From positions 1 to 64,000 of the forward strand of contig CANMQO010000002.1 in the NCBI GenBank assembly GCA_947500055.1: a stretch of DNA of 64,000 bases, read 5' to 3'. The DNA is from an uncultured Paracoccaceae bacterium. Its GTDB lineage: Bacteria; Pseudomonadota; Alphaproteobacteria; Rhodobacterales; Rhodobacteraceae. Under the pieces are notes generated by a model. It worked only from the letters and a program-made list of their open reading frames with translations, made no database searches and was not told where the DNA came from. The position numbers were made by a program, and so were the translations under genes. Shown here piece by piece: positions 35,562-43,005 of the stretch. Position 1 is the first letter of the stretch, and each line of letters starts with the position of its first letter.

Positions 35562-36175
35562 TGCCAGTTCTGGAAAGTACGATGCAAATGCTGATCCTGT
35601 GGGGGGGCATCGGCTATCTGCTTGGATCGATCCCCGGCGGCGTGATTCTGGCCCGCGTCATGAATTTGGGCAACCTGCGGGAAATCGGGTCCGGCAATAT
35701 CGGTGCCACCAATGTGCTGAGGACCGGGAACAAGAAAGCCGCCGTTCTGACCCTGCTTTTTGATGCAGGCAAGGGCGCGCTTGCGGTCTATCTGGCAGGT
35801 ACATTCGCGGCCAATGATGCGGCACAACTGGCAGGCTTCACGGCACTGGTCGGACATTGCTTTCCCGTCTGGCTGAAATTCAAAGGAGGCAAAGGCGTTG
35901 CCACCTATCTGGGCGTGGTGGGCATGCTGGCCTGGCCCATCGGGCTGATTGCCTGCGTGTTTTGGCTCATCGTCGCGTTGATCTCGCGCTACTCGTCACT
36001 GGCCGCGTTGCTGATGGCCGGTTGGATGCCGCTGGCCATGGTGTTTCTGGGCTTTCTGGGGATGTTTGTACTGGGTATCGCGCTCGCCATACTCATCTAT
36101 CTGCGGCATGCGGGTAATATTCAGCGGTTGCGCAAGGGAACCGAGACAAAGATCGGCGCGAAAAAGGCCGGCTGA
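35561..36175 (+). CDS. plsY: Glycerol-3-phosphate acyltransferase (acyl-phosphate dependent)
   Basis: A 204-residue integral membrane enzyme with about five TM segments. It adds an acyl group from acyl-phosphate to glycerol-3-phosphate, the first step of phospholipid synthesis. The three family loops are GSIPGGVILAR, REIGSGNIGATNVLRTGNK and GHCFPVWLKFKGGKGVAT. The ATG at 35561 overlaps the pyrC' stop (TGATG), behind a G-rich ribosome-binding site. Coupling of a pyrimidine operon to plsY is a familiar arrangement in this bacterial family. Confidence 0.94.
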   Translation: MPVLESTMQMLILWGGIGYLLGSIPGGVILARVMNLGNLREIGSGNIGATNVLRTGNKKAAVLTLLFDAGKGALAVYLAGTFAANDAAQLAGFTALVGHCFPVWLKFKGGKGVATYLGVVGMLAWPIGLIACVFWLIVALISRYSSLAALLMAGWMPLAMVFLGFLGMFVLGIALAILIYLRHAGNIQRLRKGTETKIGAKKAG

Positions 36176-36193
36176 AACCTGTCACGAAATCAA

Positions 36194-36222
36194 TTGACAA
36201 ATCAACCAATCCTGTTATTTCT
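36194..36222 (+). promoter_or_regulatory. Probable promoter of the GbsR/MarR operon
   Basis: A -35 TTGACA at 36194-36199 is followed, after 16 bases, by a -10-like TATTTC at 36216-36221 (a 15-base alternative is TTATTT). The -10 lies inside the left arm of the palindromic operator, so a bound dimer would block polymerase. Confidence 0.6.
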
Positions 36223-36242
36223 GAAATTACAGAAATAACAGG
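36211..36242. promoter_or_regulatory. Operator O1 of GbsR/MarR-type regulator: 13-base inverted repeat
   Basis: The left arm CCTGTTATTTCTG (36211-36223) and right arm CAGAAATAACAGG (36230-36242) are exact complements around a six-base AT-only spacer. The palindrome ends 8 bases before the regulator's ATG, covering the -10 and ribosome-binding site. Autorepression is inferred. Confidence 0.75.
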
Positions 36243-36250
36243 AAGCAACC

Positions 36251-36778
36251 ATGAAACTGACACCCGCCATGCAAGACTTCATCCTGCATTGGGGTGAAAT
36301 GGGCTCCAAATGGGGGGTCAACCGATCCGTCGCGCAAATTCATGCATTGCTGCATCTGGCGCCCGAACCGATGGCGGCCGATGAGATTTGTGAAGCGCTG
36401 AACCTCGCCCGGTCCAATGTATCTACTGGGCTGAAAGAACTGCAAGGGTGGAAACTGGTCAGCACCAGCCGGGACCTTGGCGACCGCCGGGACAAGTTCC
36501 ATTCGATCCGGGATATGTTCGACCTTGCCAATGTGGTGATCGAAGGACGGCGCAATCGGGAATTTGCCCCAACCATCGCGGCCCTTGAACGGGTCGCCGA
36601 AGAGGCCAGGGACGACAACACCCCACCACACATCAAAGCACGTATGACCGAGACTTTGGAAACCATGCAGATGTTCGACAAATGGTATATGGATATCGCC
36701 CGGCTGCCGCGCGGGGTCCAGATGGCCGCGTTGAAACTGGGCGGACGCATCGCCCGGTTCCTACCCAAATCCGACTAA
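36251..36778 (+). CDS. GbsR/MarR family transcriptional regulator
   Basis: A 175-residue winged-helix regulator. The fold is MarR-like with an N-terminal dimer helix (MQDFILHWGEMGSKWGVNRSV), a helix-turn-helix around EICEALNLARSNVSTGLKEL and the wing RDLGDRRDKFHSIRDM. It is of the GbsR type, whose best-known members sense choline or betaine in osmoprotection; the ligand here is unknown. The ATG at 36251 follows AGGA, part of the operator. Two small membrane genes follow at 24- and 13-base intervals and form its operon. Confidence 0.9.
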   Translation: MKLTPAMQDFILHWGEMGSKWGVNRSVAQIHALLHLAPEPMAADEICEALNLARSNVSTGLKELQGWKLVSTSRDLGDRRDKFHSIRDMFDLANVVIEGRRNREFAPTIAALERVAEEARDDNTPPHIKARMTETLETMQMFDKWYMDIARLPRGVQMAALKLGGRIARFLPKSD

Positions 36779-36794
36779 TTTTTTTACCATGGAG

Positions 36795-36817
36795 TTTCTG
36801 AAATGACAGAAATAACC
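36795..36817. promoter_or_regulatory. Operator O2: second copy of the regulator's recognition motif, overlapping a start codon
   Basis: TTTCTG-N6-CAGAAATAACC repeats the core of operator O1 (TTTCTG-N6-CAGAAATAACA) with the same spacing. It sits across the ATG (36803) of the first membrane gene. Repression there could be by roadblock or by blocking an internal promoter. Identification is by similarity to O1 only. Confidence 0.65.
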
Positions 36818-37243
36818 AAAAATAAGGAAATGCAAGAGGCCGGCTCGAAACCGCGCTACTCTGTCAACCCCACGGCGTTCTTGTTCGCGCTCATTGGCGC
36901 ACCCATCGTTGTGACTGTGTGCAGTTTCTGGACGGTGATCGGGCTTTTTGCGCTGCCTGTTGGGGCCATTCCCTATCTGGTAATCGGCACACCCATCCTG
37001 CTGTGGGCAGTTGGGCGGATCAAACCGGCATTCGGCGCATATGCATTGCTGGGGATCTACGGAAACCTGTTCATGGCGGCATGCTTTGTGTTCATTGCTG
37101 TACCGATGGTGGGCGTCACTGAAACCGTACAAATCATAAGTATCTATGTGGCATTCGGCATGATCTTTGCCCCGCTCTACGCCGGAACCTTTGGATGGCT
37201 CTACGCCGCCTTTCACCCGAACATTCGTATTCTGCAAGTCTAA
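36803..37243 (+). CDS. Small four-TM membrane protein, function unknown
   Basis: A 146-residue protein with a short charged N-terminus (KNKEMQEAGSKPR) and about four TM segments (FLFALIGAPIVVTVCSFW, VGAIPYLVIGTPILLW, GIYGNLFMAACFVFIAVPM, AFGMIFAPLYAGTFGWLYAAF). No family was recognised. Its start codon lies inside a second copy of the upstream regulator's operator, so it is the likely target of that GbsR/MarR protein. A stress or osmotic role is suggested by regulator type only. Confidence 0.7.
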   Translation: MTEITKNKEMQEAGSKPRYSVNPTAFLFALIGAPIVVTVCSFWTVIGLFALPVGAIPYLVIGTPILLWAVGRIKPAFGAYALLGIYGNLFMAACFVFIAVPMVGVTETVQIISIYVAFGMIFAPLYAGTFGWLYAAFHPNIRILQV

Positions 37244-37256
37244 GAAAGGACATCAC

Positions 37257-37598
37257 ATGTCTCTCATCTTCCCTATCTACTTCGTTCTTGCCGCCTGCGC
37301 GCTTGGCGGATTGTCTTTCATGATCTTCAAGATTGGCGACGCACTTTCCGATTGTCCGGCAACTGGCCGGGCCGCAAGGGCGGGCGCGCTTACAATTGTC
37401 ACTGGCTTTGTTGCGATCGGCGGTGGGGCAGTTCTGATCATCGCCGCAGGCGTGTTCGTGAGTCTGGCCGACATCGCAGCCGAAGGCGCAATGGCCGCGC
37501 TTGGCCTCTCGATCCTGTGCTTGGGTCTGGGGTTCACGCATGCCGTTGCGACCCTGCGCGACGTCGTGGCACAGTCAGCCAAACAGGCACAAGCCTAA
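37257..37598 (+). CDS. Small three-TM membrane protein, function unknown
   Basis: A 113-residue hydrophobic protein with about three TM segments (LIFPIYFVLAACALGGLSFMIF, ALTIVTGFVAIGGGAVLIIA, AAEGAMAALGLSILCLGLGF) and a short polar C-terminus. The ATG at 37257 is chosen because AAAGGA lies 7 bases upstream; a longer reading frame would start inside the previous gene. It is the last gene of the GbsR/MarR operon and is followed by a strong GC-rich hairpin. The family was not recognised. Confidence 0.7.
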   Translation: MSLIFPIYFVLAACALGGLSFMIFKIGDALSDCPATGRAARAGALTIVTGFVAIGGGAVLIIAAGVFVSLADIAAEGAMAALGLSILCLGLGFTHAVATLRDVVAQSAKQAQA

Positions 37599-37605
37599 GG
37601 CATCG

Positions 37606-37630
37606 CACCCCGGGGTCCTGCCCCGGGGTG
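37606..37630. terminator. GC-rich hairpin between convergent genes (bidirectional terminator-like)
   Basis: Arms CACCCCGGGG and CCCCGGGGTG pair perfectly around a TCCTG loop. It lies 7 bases after the small membrane gene stop and 7 bases before the convergent gshA stop. There is no T-run, so termination may be factor-assisted. It is the expected boundary of both transcripts. Confidence 0.6.
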
Positions 37631-37637
37631 AAATACG

Positions 37638-39008
37638 TCAATAACTGTATTCCGCGTAGATCCGTTTCAGATCGCCATCCCAATCACCGTGATAATGATC
37701 CAGCAATTCATCGGCTGGCGTTTTCCCGGTCTCAATGGTTTCTTTCAGCGCATTCAGGAAATGTGTTTCATCAGGCACCATTCCGCCAGCACCGGGCATG
37801 GCGCGGGATTTCAGGCCGGCCTCCGAAATTGCAACGACCTCGCGAGCCAGATCATGCATGTTGATCCCGTCCACCTGCGCTTGCAGACCATCAACAGACG
37901 CCGCAACCCGCAATGCTTCGCGTTGCTCCGCCGACCAGCCCTTGCACAGATCCCAGGCGGCATCCAATGCCGTTTGGTCATACATCAGACCGACCCAAAA
38001 CGCTGGCAAGGCGCATAGGCGCCGCCAAGGGCCCCCGTCAGCGCCGCGCATCTCGATATATTGTTTCACCCGGGCTTCGGGAAACACCGTCGTCAGATGA
38101 TCCGCCCAATCAGACAGGGTCGGCCTTTCACCGGGCAAGGCAGGCAATTCCCCTTTCAGGAAGTCGCGGAACGACATGCCCAGCGCATCAATATATTTGC
38201 CATCGCGATAGACAAAATACATCGGCACATCCAACACCCATTCAGCCCAGCGCTCAAAGCCCATCCCATCTTCGAACACGAAAGGCAGCATACCGGTGCG
38301 GTCATCATCCAGACTGCGCCAGATGCGGCTGCGCCAGGATTTATGGCCATTGGGCTTGCCCTCAAAGAACGGTGAATTGGCAAAGAGCGCCGTCGCCACC
38401 GGCTGCAACGCCAAGGCCACGCGCATCTTCTGGACCATGTCAGCCTCTGACGCGAAATCCAGATTGACCTGTACAGTGCAAGTCCGGCGCATCATCTGGG
38501 TGCCGTGGGTGCCCACCTTCTGCATATAGTCGTTCATCAGATTGTAACGGCCCTTGGGCATCAGGGGCATCTGATCATGGGTCCATTCAGGGGCGGCCCC
38601 CAGCCCGATAAACTTGACCCCGATCTCGTCAGAGACTGATTTCACCTCGGCCAGATGCACATTCACCTCATCACAAGTCTGGTGAATGGTCTCAAGCGGG
38701 GCACCGGACAGTTCCAGCGCGCCACCCGGCTCAAGGCTGACATTTGCCCCGTCCTTGGTCAGACCAATGATCTTGCCATCCTCGAACACCGGATCCCACT
38801 GAAACCGGTGCTGCAGGCCTTCCAGCACGGCACGGATCGACCGGTCGCCCTCATATGGCAGCGGTTTCAGCGTATCTTGACAATAGCCGAATTTTTCATG
38901 TTCTGTCCCGATGCGCCACTGCTCCCGGGGCTTACAGCCCTTGGCAAGAAATTCCGCTAATTGTGCGTGGTTTTCGATCAGGCCACCGCCGGATTGAGGG
39001 ACAGACAT
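37638..39008 (-). CDS. gshA: Glutamate-cysteine ligase, plant/alphaproteobacterial type
   Basis: A 456-residue enzyme that joins glutamate and cysteine in glutathione synthesis. It belongs to the GCS2-related class shared by alphaproteobacteria and plants: WRIGTEHEKFGY with the metal-binding Glu, SLEPGGALELSGAP, GRYNLMNDYM, MMRRTCTVQVNLDF and QYIEMRGADGGP are all in place. The ATG at 39008 gives the usual length. It is convergent with the GbsR/MarR operon and faces away from the next gene cluster with a 59-base gap. Glutathione supply fits the nearby adhC, but this is only a general link. Confidence 0.94.
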   Translation of the reverse strand: MSVPQSGGGLIENHAQLAEFLAKGCKPREQWRIGTEHEKFGYCQDTLKPLPYEGDRSIRAVLEGLQHRFQWDPVFEDGKIIGLTKDGANVSLEPGGALELSGAPLETIHQTCDEVNVHLAEVKSVSDEIGVKFIGLGAAPEWTHDQMPLMPKGRYNLMNDYMQKVGTHGTQMMRRTCTVQVNLDFASEADMVQKMRVALALQPVATALFANSPFFEGKPNGHKSWRSRIWRSLDDDRTGMLPFVFEDGMGFERWAEWVLDVPMYFVYRDGKYIDALGMSFRDFLKGELPALPGERPTLSDWADHLTTVFPEARVKQYIEMRGADGGPWRRLCALPAFWVGLMYDQTALDAAWDLCKGWSAEQREALRVAASVDGLQAQVDGINMHDLAREVVAISEAGLKSRAMPGAGGMVPDETHFLNALKETIETGKTPADELLDHYHGDWDGDLKRIYAEYSY

Positions 39009-39067
39009 GGGCGATGCTCCGTTTCGCGACGTTTCTGAACTTTATCGGTGGTGAACCAAACCGGCTG

Positions 39068-39586
39068 TCAATGCAAGAGCGGACGGGTCCGGTTCCATAT
39101 CGTTACGCGCGCATCTGGTGTGTGCGACAGCACATCCAACACTGCAGCGGTTTCAATCCCCGGCAAGGCGGCGAAGACATCAAACAGTTCGTCCGACCCC
39201 GCCGCGTTGATCGGAATGGCAACCCGTTGGCCACCCATGCCCGTTAGGATCCAACTCGGGGTCGGGTAAGTCGCCGGATCGAGCTCTAACCGGTTCATGT
39301 CAGCAATATCCATGACACCGCCATCCAGCGGACCAAAGTAACCCAGTCGCCGCTCGCGGACCTGTACGACACCGGGGCCGTCGTCACCTTGGGCAAAACG
39401 GACACGCTGCACGGCGGCAAAACCCCAGCCGCCTGCCACCGCAATCATCAGAATACCCAGCCAGAAATTGATACCAAATCCGGTCAGCACCCACCAAATG
39501 CCCAATATTCCCAAAGCCAGTGCCAGCAGAACCTCGCGCCAGCGTCGCAGAAACGCACGGACTTCAGGGCGCAGAAATTCAGCCAC
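39068..39586 (-). CDS. Hypothetical membrane protein
   Basis: A 172-residue protein. Two TM segments near residues 17-35 and 42-58 are followed by a soluble C-terminal part with a RVRFAQGDDGPGVVQVRERRLGYFGPLDGG strand pattern and a DIADMNRLELDP stretch. No family was recognised. It starts with GTG at 39586, overlapping the stop of the first GNAT gene by 8 bases, and lies in the rsmE-GNAT-GNAT run. Confidence 0.7.
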   Translation of the reverse strand: MAEFLRPEVRAFLRRWREVLLALALGILGIWWVLTGFGINFWLGILMIAVAGGWGFAAVQRVRFAQGDDGPGVVQVRERRLGYFGPLDGGVMDIADMNRLELDPATYPTPSWILTGMGGQRVAIPINAAGSDELFDVFAALPGIETAAVLDVLSHTPDARVTIWNRTRPLLH

Positions 39587-40418
39587 GGATCACCTGCGGT
39601 TCATCGAAAATCACAATTGAAAACGCACCGGTTCGGCGAAACCCGAGCGCCTCATAGGCGCGCGATGCCGCCTGATTGGCTGCAAAAAGCACCGCTTTCG
39701 TGACGCCAAGGGCGCGGGCCTCAACCAGATGCAGGGCAAGGGCCTTCCGCGCGTAGCCATTGTTTCGCAAACGCGGCGGGGTATAGACGCCACCAATTTG
39801 CACAACATCCGGCAAGATTGCATTGAAGCCCGTCATCGCAACAGGCATCCCATCTTGCAAAAGCACGCGGTGGCTATCCTGTTCCACATAGGTTGCGATA
39901 TCCTTGGCCGATTGTTCCATCGCATCTTCATTTGGGATCGCAAGCGACTCCACACAATAGGCAGCACGCCAGGACAGGATCAATTCACGCGGCACTTCCT
40001 CAAGTGGCCGCAATACCAACCCATCAACGGCGGGCACCCGCAAATCCGTCAGCGGAAGTTCATATAACGGCTCAACCGTGTCCAGCGGCGCGCGCGCGAT
40101 CAGGCGCAGTGCCTTGCGCAGGGCGGCGACCTGCGTGGCCTCACCCAACAATCCCTTAACACCCTGACCGGCCAACACCACCGCGACATCACCCCAGGGG
40201 CCAGTCGGGCATTGCGGGAACAGCAACCCTTCCTCGGTGACTGTCATAAGATCCGTGATCCGCCCGGCATGCCAGCGCACCCAAAAATGGACCGCACGTG
40301 GGTGACCGCCCGCCATGCCATGTTTTAGCAGATTGGTCAGTGGAAACATCGACGTGGCAATATGATCGCGCAAAAACGCCTCAATTGCAGGGCGATCAGC
40401 TTCGGTCGCACGGATCAT
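39579..40418 (-). CDS. GNAT family N-acetyltransferase (tandem paralogue 1)
   Basis: A 279-residue protein. The C-terminal half is the GNAT fold, with GGVYTPPRLRNNGYARKALALHL (beta4 and the acetyl-CoA pyrophosphate loop R/Q-x-x-G-x-A in the form RNNGYA) and FAANQAASRAYEALGFRRTG. The N-terminal half is a diverged GNAT-like module, MIRATEADRPAIEAFL. It resembles its upstream neighbour over its whole length and both are exactly 279 residues, so they arose by tandem duplication. The two genes overlap by ATGA at 40415-40418. The substrate is unknown. Confidence 0.85.
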   Translation of the reverse strand: MIRATEADRPAIEAFLRDHIATSMFPLTNLLKHGMAGGHPRAVHFWVRWHAGRITDLMTVTEEGLLFPQCPTGPWGDVAVVLAGQGVKGLLGEATQVAALRKALRLIARAPLDTVEPLYELPLTDLRVPAVDGLVLRPLEEVPRELILSWRAAYCVESLAIPNEDAMEQSAKDIATYVEQDSHRVLLQDGMPVAMTGFNAILPDVVQIGGVYTPPRLRNNGYARKALALHLVEARALGVTKAVLFAANQAASRAYEALGFRRTGAFSIVIFDEPQVIRG

Positions 40419-41254
40419 GATGCGGTGCGGCGCTGTGGGCCGTCAAACAAGATCAGGGACCACTCCCCGATTTGCTCAAACCCCACGGCGCGATAGGCGC
40501 GGGCGGCCATCTCACTGGCCGAAAACAGGGTGGCACGGGTGGTACCAACGGCGGCGGCCTCTGCCAGATGCAGGGCCACAGCGCGGCGGGCATAACCGCG
40601 CCCGCGCTGCTCTTGCGGGGTATAAACGCCACCAAGCTGGACGATATCCGGCAGTTGCGCGTTGAACCCGGTCATGCAGAGCGGGACGTCGTCCGACATC
40701 AAAACCTTGTGACTACCGCTGGACAGGTAGTGCTTATAGGCGCGTTCTGCCTCGATCACCGCCCGTTCCAGTGGGACATTCAGGGTATTGGTATCATAGT
40801 CGGTGATCCAACCCTTGATCACATCGGGGGACGCATCAGCCAGCGGACGCAACACACCAATGCCGCCGGGGGTGACCAAATCCTTCAAATGCAACAGAAA
40901 ATGCGGCTCATTATGGTCGAAACTGCGTGGGCACGTCGCGTAACCCAAGCGTTCAAGGCCGCGCACATCCGCCAAGGGGCCAGCCATGCCGGTCAGGGGG
41001 CGCTCCCCGATCACGTCGACGGCAGCAGCGAAATCACCAGATGGGAGGAAAGGCAGCGCCATGCCACCCTCAGTTAAGGTCAAGACATCCGAAATCTGAC
41101 CGTCACGCTGCGCGTACCAGAATTGCACGGCATATTCATGACCACCATCCATGCCATGGTGGCGCAAATTGCTCAGCGGAAACATCACCCGTTCGGCATG
41201 TTGCGCCAAGAATGCTTCAATCCGTGGGCGATCTTCGGCGGTCGCATGGATCAT
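40415..41254 (-). CDS. GNAT family N-acetyltransferase (tandem paralogue 2)
   Basis: A 279-residue protein with the same layout as paralogue 1: MIHATAEDRPRIEAFL at the start, MTGFNAQLPDIVQLGGVYTPQEQRGRGYARRAVALHL as the acetyl-CoA region and SASEMAARAYRAVGFEQIG near the end. An upstream extension of the reading frame is ignored, because the ATG at 41254 overlaps the rsmE stop (ATGA) and aligns with the paralogue's start. The middle of the protein differs most between the copies, which suggests different substrates. It forms an rsmE-GNAT-GNAT-membrane protein unit. Confidence 0.85.
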   Translation of the reverse strand: MIHATAEDRPRIEAFLAQHAERVMFPLSNLRHHGMDGGHEYAVQFWYAQRDGQISDVLTLTEGGMALPFLPSGDFAAAVDVIGERPLTGMAGPLADVRGLERLGYATCPRSFDHNEPHFLLHLKDLVTPGGIGVLRPLADASPDVIKGWITDYDTNTLNVPLERAVIEAERAYKHYLSSGSHKVLMSDDVPLCMTGFNAQLPDIVQLGGVYTPQEQRGRGYARRAVALHLAEAAAVGTTRATLFSASEMAARAYRAVGFEQIGEWSLILFDGPQRRTAS

Positions 41255-41973
41255 GACCAATCCCCCAACGCCTGCTGCCAGATGGTCAAGGCAGCCACGG
41301 CGGCCGTGTCGGCGCGCAAAATACGCGGCCCGAGGCTGACAGGATGCGCAAAGGGCAAGGCACGCAGTTGCGCCCGCTCTGTTTCCGAAAACCCACCTTC
41401 CGGGCCAATCAGAACCGCCCATGGGCCCGGCAAATCCGGCAGGGAAACCGGCGCATCCAGTAATGCCTCATCGCAAAACAATAACCTGCGCCCATCAGGC
41501 CAGTCCGCCAGAACGCGGTCCAGTTTCGCAACATCATCCACCGGCGGAACAAATGTCCCGCCACATTGCTCAGCCGCCTCAATCGCATGCGCCCGGAGCT
41601 TATCATGGCGCAGCCGTTCTGCATTCTGGGTAAAGGCGGTCTGCACCGGACAAATCCGGGCGGCGCCCATCTCAACCGCTTTTTCAACAATGAACGCGGT
41701 GCGTTCCTTCCGGATCGGCGCAAACAGTAGCCACAAATCCGGGGGCACCTGCATCGGCCGGGTCTGGGCGCGGCAGATCAGCACACCTGCCTTCTTGCCC
41801 GCCTCCACAATTTCGGCATCCCATTCACCGTCTTTGCTGTTGATCAGTGACAAAACCGCCCCCTGAGCAAGACGCATGACACCAAACAGATAATGCGCCT
41901 GCTCTCGATTCAGCAGAACCGATTGGCCTTTATCCAAAGGCTGATCTACAAAAAGGCGTACTTTGCTTGCCAT
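41251..41973 (-). CDS. rsmE: 16S rRNA (uracil(1498)-N(3))-methyltransferase
   Basis: A 240-residue SPOUT methyltransferase that methylates U1498 of 16S rRNA. The N-terminal PUA-like part starts ASKVRLFVDQPL, and the C-terminal SPOUT knot is seen in FAPIRKERTAFIVEKAVEMGA, IGPEGGFSE and SLGPRILRADTAAVAAL. The ATG at 41973 is the family's usual start, although another at 41985 exists. It is divergent from ubiA, with only 12 bases between the two start codons (or none if the earlier ATG is used). Its stop overlaps the first GNAT gene. Confidence 0.93.
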   Translation of the reverse strand: MASKVRLFVDQPLDKGQSVLLNREQAHYLFGVMRLAQGAVLSLINSKDGEWDAEIVEAGKKAGVLICRAQTRPMQVPPDLWLLFAPIRKERTAFIVEKAVEMGAARICPVQTAFTQNAERLRHDKLRAHAIEAAEQCGGTFVPPVDDVAKLDRVLADWPDGRRLLFCDEALLDAPVSLPDLPGPWAVLIGPEGGFSETERAQLRALPFAHPVSLGPRILRADTAAVAALTIWQQALGDWS

Positions 41974-41985
41974 GAGACGGACCAT

Positions 41986-42951
41986 ATGACCGACACCCCT
42001 CAGACACCAGAGCCAACGGACGCAGTTGCAGACGCCGTCAAGGGAAACTGGGTGGACAGGTTTGCGCCACCTGTCACGAGGCCATACTTGCGGCTAAGCC
42101 GGGCGGACAGACCTATCGGAACATGGTTGCTCTATCTGCCATGCCTTTGGGGGCTTTCCTTGGCCGTACTGGCGACAAACAGCAGCAGCCAACATGACCT
42201 GTGGACAATTGTCGGCTGCGCCATCGGGGCATTCCTGATGCGCGGTGCGGGGTGCACATGGAATGACATTACCGATCGGCATATCGATGGATCGGTAGCG
42301 CGGACACGATCGCGGCCCATTCCATCTGGACAGGTATCGGTGCAGGGCGCGGCAATCTGGATGGTCTTGCAGGCTGTTCTGGCGTTCTTCATCCTGATTT
42401 CGTTCTATCAAACGGCAATCTGGCTCGGGATCATCGCATTGGCTCCTGTGGCCATCTACCCATTTGCAAAACGGTTCACATGGTGGCCGCAGGTCTTTCT
42501 GGGGCTGGCCTTCAATTGGGGGGCACTGCTGGCCTGGGCGGCGCATACAAACAATATCGGTCCGGCGCCCCTGCTGCTATATTTGGGCGGTATCGCATGG
42601 ACCTTGTTTTACGACACGATCTATGCCCATCAGGATGCAGAGGATGACGCCCTGATCGGGGTGAAATCAACCGCGCGGTTGTTTGGCGACAACTCACGCA
42701 AATGGCTCCGTCTGTTCCTGACCGTCAGTGTGATCCTGTTGGGGACCGGGGTCGTTCTCGCCTGTTATGACCGGTCGGTGCTTTCGCTGGTCATCGCACT
42801 TGGCGGACCGTGGGCGATGGGCTGGCACATGACGTGGCAATTGTCGCGGTTTGACCCCACAGACAATGCGCAACTGCTGAAACTGTTTCAATCGAACCGC
42901 AATGCAGGCGCGCTGCCTCTGCCGTTTTTTGCCATTGCCTATCTGGTATGA
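41986..42951 (+). CDS. ubiA: 4-hydroxybenzoate polyprenyltransferase
   Basis: A 321-residue membrane enzyme with about eight TM segments that attaches the polyprenyl tail to 4-hydroxybenzoate in ubiquinone synthesis. The two Asp-rich motifs are NDITDRHID and DTIYAHQDAEDD. The start ATG 41986 is chosen over an upstream frame extension that would cover rsmE's start. GAGACGGACC just upstream may serve as the ribosome-binding site, in the beginning of rsmE. Confidence 0.94.
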   Translation: MTDTPQTPEPTDAVADAVKGNWVDRFAPPVTRPYLRLSRADRPIGTWLLYLPCLWGLSLAVLATNSSSQHDLWTIVGCAIGAFLMRGAGCTWNDITDRHIDGSVARTRSRPIPSGQVSVQGAAIWMVLQAVLAFFILISFYQTAIWLGIIALAPVAIYPFAKRFTWWPQVFLGLAFNWGALLAWAAHTNNIGPAPLLLYLGGIAWTLFYDTIYAHQDAEDDALIGVKSTARLFGDNSRKWLRLFLTVSVILLGTGVVLACYDRSVLSLVIALGGPWAMGWHMTWQLSRFDPTDNAQLLKLFQSNRNAGALPLPFFAIAYLV

Positions 42952-43005
42952 TTGATCCCCGGCAACCAGCAGCCTATGCAGACGACAGCTAACGGACGGA
43001 ACTTG

